From Acidobacteriota bacterium (GTDB taxonomy: Bacteria; Acidobacteriota; Terriglobia; Acidiferrales; UBA7541): a DNA stretch of 36,729 bases. Location of the stretch: contig QHYR01000255.1 of the NCBI GenBank assembly GCA_003223315.1, positions 1 to 36,729 on the forward strand, given 5' to 3'. Shown here piece by piece: positions 31,551-36,729 of the stretch. The notes beneath the pieces were generated by a model, which was not told the origin of the DNA, ran no database searches, and saw only the letters and a program-made list of their open reading frames with translations. The position numbers and the translations under genes are program-made. Position 1 is the first letter of the stretch. Every line of letters starts with the position of its first letter.

Positions 31551-33137
31551 ATGGCCTCCCGTTCTCCATACAGTCAGAGTGAAGTTCAGGCGGCGACGCC
31601 GGTCGAGCAGGCGGTGGCACGCGTCACGCTGCGCAATTCGTTCGCGCACCCCTATGATTCCGCTATCGCCGCGGCCCGCACCTGCTACGCTCCGCGGCTG
31701 ATTTCAGCGGAAGAGATCACCGAAAAACAGCGGACGACCATCGGCGCGGCGACGTATTACGCCGGCCACCACACCGTTTATCAACACGCGCATTTTGAGT
31801 TTGGGCTGGAGAACGTCAGCCGCCAATTCGTGTGGTCGTTTCTGCACGCGCATCCGTTTTATAACTCGGAGCAGCAAAGCCAGCGCTATGTTCGGCTGGA
31901 CCGGGCGCTGGCCTATATTCCTCCGTTCGGCGGCGGATTCGGAGACGCGGAAAGAGAGATATTCGAGCGGGCTATTGCTCGCGCCTGGAGCGCTTATCGT
32001 GAACTGACCGCTCTGCTGAAAGACGACGCGCGGCGCATTCTCGCGGATATCTGGAATATCGGCACGATGTCGCATCCGAGGCGGATCGAGAAAGTGGAGC
32101 GCCAGGCGGAAAAGCGCGCCATCGAAGTGGCCCGTTATGTCTTGCCTGTGGCCGCGGCGACGACTATGGTGCACACGCTTTCCGGAGTGGTTTTGCACCG
32201 GTTGTGGCGCATGCAGGCGGCCTCAGATACTCCAACCGAGGCGAGGGCGGTGATCGGCGCAATGGTTGCGCGCGTGCGGGAAGTGGATGCGCAATTTTTC
32301 GATCGTTTCGATAGCGGTGCTCTGGAGGAACTTCCGGAATGGCAAACATCGCCTTCTGGCAATGGCGGGACGCAGGCGCAGGAATTCGATGCCAAACTCG
32401 CCGGCCACACTTCTTTGCTAGTCGATTATTCCCCGGCCGCTCCGCGCGTTCTGGCGGAGTCCTATCGCGCGGTGGTTGGTCTGAGCGAAGCGGAATGCCC
32501 GGACAGCGAAGCGCTGGATCGCATGCTCAATCCCGCGCGGAATCCCTACCGCCTGGAGACGCTAAACGTGGGCGTGCACGCTCCTTTGATGCGGCCTTTA
32601 CAGCATGCCAATTTCACTTTTGCCAAGAAATTGAGCCATAGCGCCGATAGCCAGGATCAACGCCATCGCATGGTTCCCGGATCCAGGCCGCTGCTTATCC
32701 TGACCGATACGGCCGATGCTGATTTCATCACGCCGATGCTCATCCGCGAAAATGGCCGCGCGCGGGAAGTCTACGAACGCGCCATGCGGGATGCCTGGGC
32801 GGCAAAAAACGAGCTGCTCGATCGCGGCGTTCCGCGCGAATTCGCTTTGTACCTTTTGCCGAACGCAAAAGCGATCCGGCTGGTCGAGAGCGGTTCGCTG
32901 CTGCACCTGCTGCACAAATGGACCATGCGCACCTGTTTCAATGCGCAAGAAGAGATCTATCAGGCATCCATGGAAGAAGTGGCGCAAGTGCGCGCGGCCG
33001 TGCCCGACCTAGCCCGCTACATCGGCCCGCCCTGTTATGTGCGCGCCGGCATCGCCACTCCCATCTGTACCGAGGGCTCTCACTTCTGCGGCGTCAAAGT
33101 CTGGCAGGAGTTCCCAAACATTGAGCGCCGCATATGA
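31551..33137 (+). CDS. double ThyX-like (FAD-dependent thymidylate synthase family) protein
   Basis: The 528-residue protein (ATG 31551) is about twice the usual ThyX length and appears to hold two ThyX-type halves. The first half has AARTCYAPR, TYYAGHHTVYQHAHFEFGLENVS and the motif region HPFYNSEQQSQRYV. The second has HAPLMRPLQHANFTFAKKLS, QDQRHRMVPGSRP, LHKWTMRTCFNAQEEIYQ and GPPCYVRAG. The ThyX signature RHRxxSxNxxSxR is split and degenerate: neither half carries it whole. So flavin-dependent dTMP synthesis is likely by family but not certain. The next gene overlaps its stop by four bases. Confidence 0.75.
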   Translation: MASRSPYSQSEVQAATPVEQAVARVTLRNSFAHPYDSAIAAARTCYAPRLISAEEITEKQRTTIGAATYYAGHHTVYQHAHFEFGLENVSRQFVWSFLHAHPFYNSEQQSQRYVRLDRALAYIPPFGGGFGDAEREIFERAIARAWSAYRELTALLKDDARRILADIWNIGTMSHPRRIEKVERQAEKRAIEVARYVLPVAAATTMVHTLSGVVLHRLWRMQAASDTPTEARAVIGAMVARVREVDAQFFDRFDSGALEELPEWQTSPSGNGGTQAQEFDAKLAGHTSLLVDYSPAAPRVLAESYRAVVGLSEAECPDSEALDRMLNPARNPYRLETLNVGVHAPLMRPLQHANFTFAKKLSHSADSQDQRHRMVPGSRPLLILTDTADADFITPMLIRENGRAREVYERAMRDAWAAKNELLDRGVPREFALYLLPNAKAIRLVESGSLLHLLHKWTMRTCFNAQEEIYQASMEEVAQVRAAVPDLARYIGPPCYVRAGIATPICTEGSHFCGVKVWQEFPNIERRI

Positions 33138-33625
33138 CCCGCCGGGGAACCCTGGCCTACTATCTCGCGGCGTGGGTGATTGGCTGTTTTGTTGTTTCGC
33201 TTCTGCAATGGATCGGAGAGGCGCTCGCCGGCGAGATTCATACAGCTTCGATTCTGCTGACAACGTACTTTTTCTCTCTGGCCTTCGGCGCAGTAGCGAT
33301 TCTGCTCTTTGCCCTCTTGCTGCGCAGATCGATGCGGTTGCTGGGGACACATGCCCTGTGGATGTGGTTTTTATCGGGAGCCATTTTGTCCTTACTCGAG
33401 ATTTTTGCTCTGATTCGTGCGCAAAGCGCTCTCCTGTCGATTCGTTCGGGCGAGTTTGGCGAGATCTTTTTTGCTGCGGTGCTGGATGCAGCCGATGTCC
33501 TGGCGGGACACAATTTTTGGCAAGCACCCGTGGATGGAGCGATCACCGCGGTCGTTCTATGTCTGGTGGACCGGGCGTTTGCTCGCCCGAATGAGGCCGC
33601 TGAGCCAAAGCAGTCACCGGCATAG
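33134..33625 (+). CDS. small integral membrane protein, unknown function
   Basis: The ATG overlaps the stop of the ThyX-like gene (ATGA), so it is translationally coupled. The 163-residue product has about three or four membrane helices: LAYYLAAWVIGCFVVSLL, ILLTTYFFSLAFGAVAILLF, WMWFLSGAILSLLEIFAL and a weaker one near the C-terminus. A soluble basic tail follows. No motif is recognised. Confidence 0.7.
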   Translation: MTRRGTLAYYLAAWVIGCFVVSLLQWIGEALAGEIHTASILLTTYFFSLAFGAVAILLFALLLRRSMRLLGTHALWMWFLSGAILSLLEIFALIRAQSALLSIRSGEFGEIFFAAVLDAADVLAGHNFWQAPVDGAITAVVLCLVDRAFARPNEAAEPKQSPA

Positions 33626-33812
33626 GATCGCAAGCTCGTTGACGGGAAGGTTGCTTTCGCTCGAACGAGCGTCTATGCTGGGAGCAGGCTGCAGATGTTT
33701 ACCTCTTTTTATTAGCTCGCCCGTTTACTCGCCGTCGCGCTGGCGGCATTTGCTGCAGGTCTGCAACATTATTCTGGTTTGATCCTTTGGACTCTTCTTT
33801 CGCAGGTGCGCT

Positions 33813-34904
33813 ATGGCCACACTCACGCTATTTGAAAAACTAGACCAGATCGAATCGCGCTACCAGGAGCTGACGGCCCAATTGTCCTCGCCCGAAGTTC
33901 TCAGTGATTCGTCGCGTTACCAGAAGCTCGCTCGCACGCATGCCGATCTTTCCGAGGTGGTCGAAAAATATCGCCAATTGAAGGAATTGGAAAAAGGTCT
34001 GCGCGAGGCCAAGCAGATGCTGGTGGAAAGCGAAGACGCGGAAATGAAACAGCTGGCGCACGAAGAAGAACGCCAGCTTTTGGAGCGCAAGGAAATTGTG
34101 GAGAATGAACTGAAGCGGCTGCTCCTGCCGAGAGATCCGAACGACGAGAAAAACGTCATCCTGGAAATTCGCGCCGGCACCGGCGGTGACGAAGCCGCCC
34201 TGTTTGCCGCAGAGCTTTTTCGCATGTACTCGCGCTACGCGGAATCCCAACGATGGCGCGTGGAGGTGCTGGAAAGCTCGCCGTCCTCGCTCGGAGGTGT
34301 AAAGGACATCGTCGCGGCGATCCAAGGCGACAAGGTCTATTCCAAGTTGAAGTATGAGAGCGGCGTGCACCGCGTGCAGCGCGTGCCGGCAACCGAGCAG
34401 CAAGGACGCATCCATACTTCCGCCGCTACGGTGGCCGTGCTGCCGGAAGCCGATGAGATCGACATAAAAATCGAGCCCAAGGACCTGCGTATCGACACGT
34501 TTTGCTCTTCCGGTCCCGGAGGTCAATCGGTGAACACGACTTATTCGGCTGTGCGCATCACGCACCTGCCCACGGGTCTGGTGGTCTCCCAGCAGGACGA
34601 GAAATCGCAGATCAAGAACCGCGCCAAGGCCATGCGCGTGCTCCGCGCGCGGCTCTACGAATTGGAGCAACAGAAACAGCATGAGCAGATCGCCGCGGAA
34701 CGTCGCGGGCAGATCAAGAGCGGCGATCGCTCGGAAAAAATTCGCACCTACAATTTCCCGCAGAGCCGAGTCACCGACCACCGCATCGGGCTTACGCTGC
34801 ACCAATTGGGCGACGTCATGGATGGAAAGCTGGCGCCCATGGTAGATGCTCTCGTCACCCACTATGAGGCCGAACGGCTGAAACAGGAGTTGGTGGAAGC
34901 GTGA
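33813..34904 (+). CDS. prfA: peptide chain release factor 1
   Basis: The 363-residue protein is a standard RF1 that ends translation at UAA and UAG. It has the coiled N-terminal domain, the codon-reading PxT element in [19 protein letters not shown], and the GGQ loop [20 protein letters not shown], whose Gln is methylated by PrmC, encoded next. The closing [16 protein letters not shown] is typical. The following gene begins inside the stop codon (GTGA), giving the classical prfA-prmC coupling. Confidence 0.97.
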   Translation: MATLTLFEKLDQIESRYQELTAQLSSPEVLSDSSRYQKLARTHADLSEVVEKYRQLKELEKGLREAKQMLVESEDAEMKQLAHEEERQLLERKEIVENELKRLLLPRDPNDEKNVILEIRAGTGGDEAALFAAELFRMYSRYAESQRWRVEVLESSPSSLGGVKDIVAAIQGDKVYSKLKYESGVHRVQRVPATEQQGRIHTSAATVAVLPEADEIDIKIEPKDLRIDTFCSSGPGGQSVNTTYSAVRITHLPTGLVVSQQDEKSQIKNRAKAMRVLRARLYELEQQKQHEQIAAERRGQIKSGDRSEKIRTYNFPQSRVTDHRIGLTLHQLGDVMDGKLAPMVDALVTHYEAERLKQELVEA

Positions 34905-35812
34905 AATTGGTTATGAATTCGGGCGCGGATCGGGCTTCCGGAGAACTCCGCGTGGCGCTGCGGACGGGCATCGCACGTCTGGAGCAATGCAATATTCCTT
35001 CTGCGCCGCTCGCGGCGGAATTGTTGCTGATGCATGTTTTGCGACGCGACCGCGCCTGGCTCTACGCCCATCCTGAATACGAATTGAGCTCGGAAGAGGC
35101 AGGGGCCTACTCACACTTCGTGGAGCGCCGCAGGAAGGGCGTTCCCACCCAGTACCTCACAGGCCGGCAAGAGTTTTGGGGACTCGAAATCGAGGTCGGG
35201 CCGGGGGTGCTGATCCCCAGGCCGGAGACCGAGCACGTGATCGAAGTTGCGCTCGAGCGTCTCGGCCGGCGGCGTGCACAGTCGTTGCGAATTGCCGATG
35301 TGGGAACGGGTTCGGGCTGTATCGCGATTGCGCTGGCCCGCGAATTGCCGCATGCCGACATCGTCGCCACCGATACTTCGGCAGTGGCACTCGAGTACGC
35401 CCGCAGAAACGCAGCGCGCCACGAAGTATCGGGTCGCATTCAGTTTTTCGAGACCCATCTTCTAGACTCTTGCCTGGAGCTTTCCGGCCGGCCGCGGAGG
35501 CCGTTCGATTTGATCGTCAGCAACCCGCCTTACGTGGGCCGGAAGGATGCTGTGGATTTGCCGCGCGAGATTCGCGAGCACGAACCTGCCGAAGCCCTCT
35601 TTGCCGGCGATCAGGGCTTAGATATTTACCCGGCTCTTGTCGACGAAGCGGCACAAGCCCTTTGCCCGAATGGGATTCTTGTCGTCGAAATTGGCTACAA
35701 CCTGGCAGAGCATGCCCGTTCGCTGCTCGCTGCGCCGCGCTGGTCGGACCTGATGGTTACGCGCGATTTGGCTGGAATCGAGCGCGTGATTTCAGCCAAG
35801 TTCGCACCCTGA
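34901..35812 (+). CDS. prmC: release factor glutamine methyltransferase
   Basis: The 303-residue enzyme methylates the GGQ glutamine of release factors using S-adenosylmethionine. It shows the helical N-terminal domain ([20 protein letters not shown]), [24 protein letters not shown], the SAM site [16 protein letters not shown], and the catalytic NPPY in [17 protein letters not shown] 34901 overlaps the prfA stop, with GGTGGAAG just upstream. ATG 34913 would remove four residues. Confidence 0.95.
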   Translation: MKLVMNSGADRASGELRVALRTGIARLEQCNIPSAPLAAELLLMHVLRRDRAWLYAHPEYELSSEEAGAYSHFVERRRKGVPTQYLTGRQEFWGLEIEVGPGVLIPRPETEHVIEVALERLGRRRAQSLRIADVGTGSGCIAIALARELPHADIVATDTSAVALEYARRNAARHEVSGRIQFFETHLLDSCLELSGRPRRPFDLIVSNPPYVGRKDAVDLPREIREHEPAEALFAGDQGLDIYPALVDEAAQALCPNGILVVEIGYNLAEHARSLLAAPRWSDLMVTRDLAGIERVISAKFAP

Positions 35813-35870
35813 CCTCCCGGCGGCAGTTTCCTCTGGAACTGATGCGGTGAGACAATGAGCGACGACGCTC

Positions 35871-36729
35871 ATGCCCAGACTTGCCCATTTCCGCGCCAAG
35901 CGCGAGGCCTCCCCATTTCGGCTGGACACAACACCCGTTCTGCATGTGGACATGGATGCATTCTTTGTTTCGGTCGAGTTGCTCGAACATCCCGAGCTGC
36001 GCGGCAAGCCCGTGGTTGTGGGCGGACAGCCGGATCGCCGGGGAGTCGTGGCGGCGGCGAGTTACGAGGCTCGCCGCTATGGCATCCATTCGGCCATGCC
36101 CCTGCGCACCGCGGGAAAGCTCTGCCCGCATGCCGTTTTCCTGGAAGGCCGCCACGATCTCTATGCGGAGTGGAGCGATCGCATCGCTACCATCCTCTCG
36201 ACATTTTCGCCGGTGGTGGAGATGGCCTCCATCGATGAGGCCTATCTCGACCTTTCGGGAACGAGCCGTCTCCACGGACCTCCTCTGGCGGCGGCTCACG
36301 CGCTGTTGACCGAAATCGGCACGAAAACAGGATTGCCGTGCTCTGCCGGGCTGGCGCGCACCCGTCTGGTTGCCAAGGTAGCGTCCGACCAAGCCAAGCC
36401 GCGCGGCCTGGTGTGGGTTCCAGCGGGCGCCGAGGCCAAATTCCTCGAGCCGCTTTCGGTGCGCCGCATTCCGGGAATCGGACGCGTCACCGAAGCGGCC
36501 CTGCGAACGATGGAGATCGAAACAGTCGGCCAACTCGCGGCTATTCCAGAGGAACGACTGCAAGAATTCTTTGGCCGATGGGGCACGGCGCTCTACCGCA
36601 AAGCGCGCGGAGAAGATTCCTACGAGTTCGTCATCGATGCCGAGCCGAAATCGGTTTCTCACAGCCACACTTTTGGTTCCGACACGAATGACCGGCGGGG
36701 ACTCGAATCCATGCTGAGCCGCCTATGCC
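35871..36729 (+). CDS. dinB: DNA polymerase IV (Y family), 3' end beyond the window
   Basis: Starting at ATG 35871, 286 codons are present and the frame runs off the right edge. The polymerase core is clear: VLHVDMDAFFVSVELLEHPE with the first catalytic Asp, GVVAAASYEARRYGI, and the catalytic pair in MASIDEAYLDLSG. Then KVASDQAKPRGLVWV, the helix-hairpin-helix IPGIGRVTEAALRTM, and the beginning of the little-finger domain (SVSHSHTFGSDT). DinB copies damaged DNA with low fidelity. No LexA-type box was seen in the 58 bases before it, and the ribosome binding site is weak. Confidence 0.95.
   Translation, partial: MPRLAHFRAKREASPFRLDTTPVLHVDMDAFFVSVELLEHPELRGKPVVVGGQPDRRGVVAAASYEARRYGIHSAMPLRTAGKLCPHAVFLEGRHDLYAEWSDRIATILSTFSPVVEMASIDEAYLDLSGTSRLHGPPLAAAHALLTEIGTKTGLPCSAGLARTRLVAKVASDQAKPRGLVWVPAGAEAKFLEPLSVRRIPGIGRVTEAALRTMEIETVGQLAAIPEERLQEFFGRWGTALYRKARGEDSYEFVIDAEPKSVSHSHTFGSDTNDRRGLESMLSRLC

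Noticed and set aside
33840-34862. Long minus-strand frame opposite prfA
   Set aside because: prfA is unmistakable by its PxT and GGQ motifs; the antisense frame has no recognisable protein features.
35757-36668. Minus-strand frame opposite dinB and the prmC end
   Set aside because: The plus-strand dinB frame, open to the right edge, carries all Y-family catalytic motifs.

Overview
The window looks like chromosomal DNA of an Acidobacteriota bacterium (inference). It has high GC in most genes, a high density of exported proteins of unknown function (DUF6152, YVTN-type beta-propellers, Tat-exported redox enzymes, c-type cytochromes), several PilZ/GGDEF proteins and many dispersed intergenic hairpins. 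No rRNA, tRNA or CRISPR array was seen.

Layout. 1-121: 3' end of an IS30-type transposase, cut by the window edge. 436-6695: exported proteins, namely a secreted protein of unknown family, a DUF6152 protein, an orphan ModA-like binding protein and three tandem beta-propellers. In the gap at 1411-1627 there is a compact unit: promoter, Shine-Dalgarno perfectly matching the 16S tail, six-codon frame and terminator hairpin. 6941-8795: a soxC-like sulfur/sulfite dehydrogenase with a SoxD-like lipoprotein cytochrome. 8920-12117: a secreted protein, a GT39 glycosyltransferase and a rhomboid protease. 12151-14518: a c-type cytochrome and a Tat-exported thiamine-diphosphate enzyme, in one minus-strand operon with the rhomboid gene. 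14865-16494: an exported VOC protein and a paralogue of the first secreted protein.

16.5-23.5 kb is a distinct island. A complete four-gene Wadjet (JetABCD) anti-plasmid system lies on the minus strand, of visibly lower GC than its surroundings. It is bracketed by directly repeated copies of a hairpin element whose arms covary while its loop and 5' flank are conserved. Further copies of this element bracket the gene at 15541-16494 in inverted orientation, and one of them contains another copy nested inside it.

23.0-30.4 kb holds signalling and redox genes: two PilZ proteins, a probable selenoprotein, a sensor kinase with a sigma-54-type response regulator, and a GGDEF-PilZ fusion. The selenoprotein has in-frame UGA at a UxxC site followed by a SECIS-like hairpin with a GGUC loop, and is fused to a DsbD-N-like domain. 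30.4-36.7 kb is housekeeping: rpmE, a double ThyX-like protein, prfA-prmC, and dinB running off the right edge.

The most notable points are the UGA-containing peroxiredoxin/DsbD-N fusion, the repeat-bracketed compact Wadjet operon, the covarying hairpin repeat family, and the exported ThDP enzyme paired with a cytochrome c. All family assignments come from reading motifs by eye; no database search was run.
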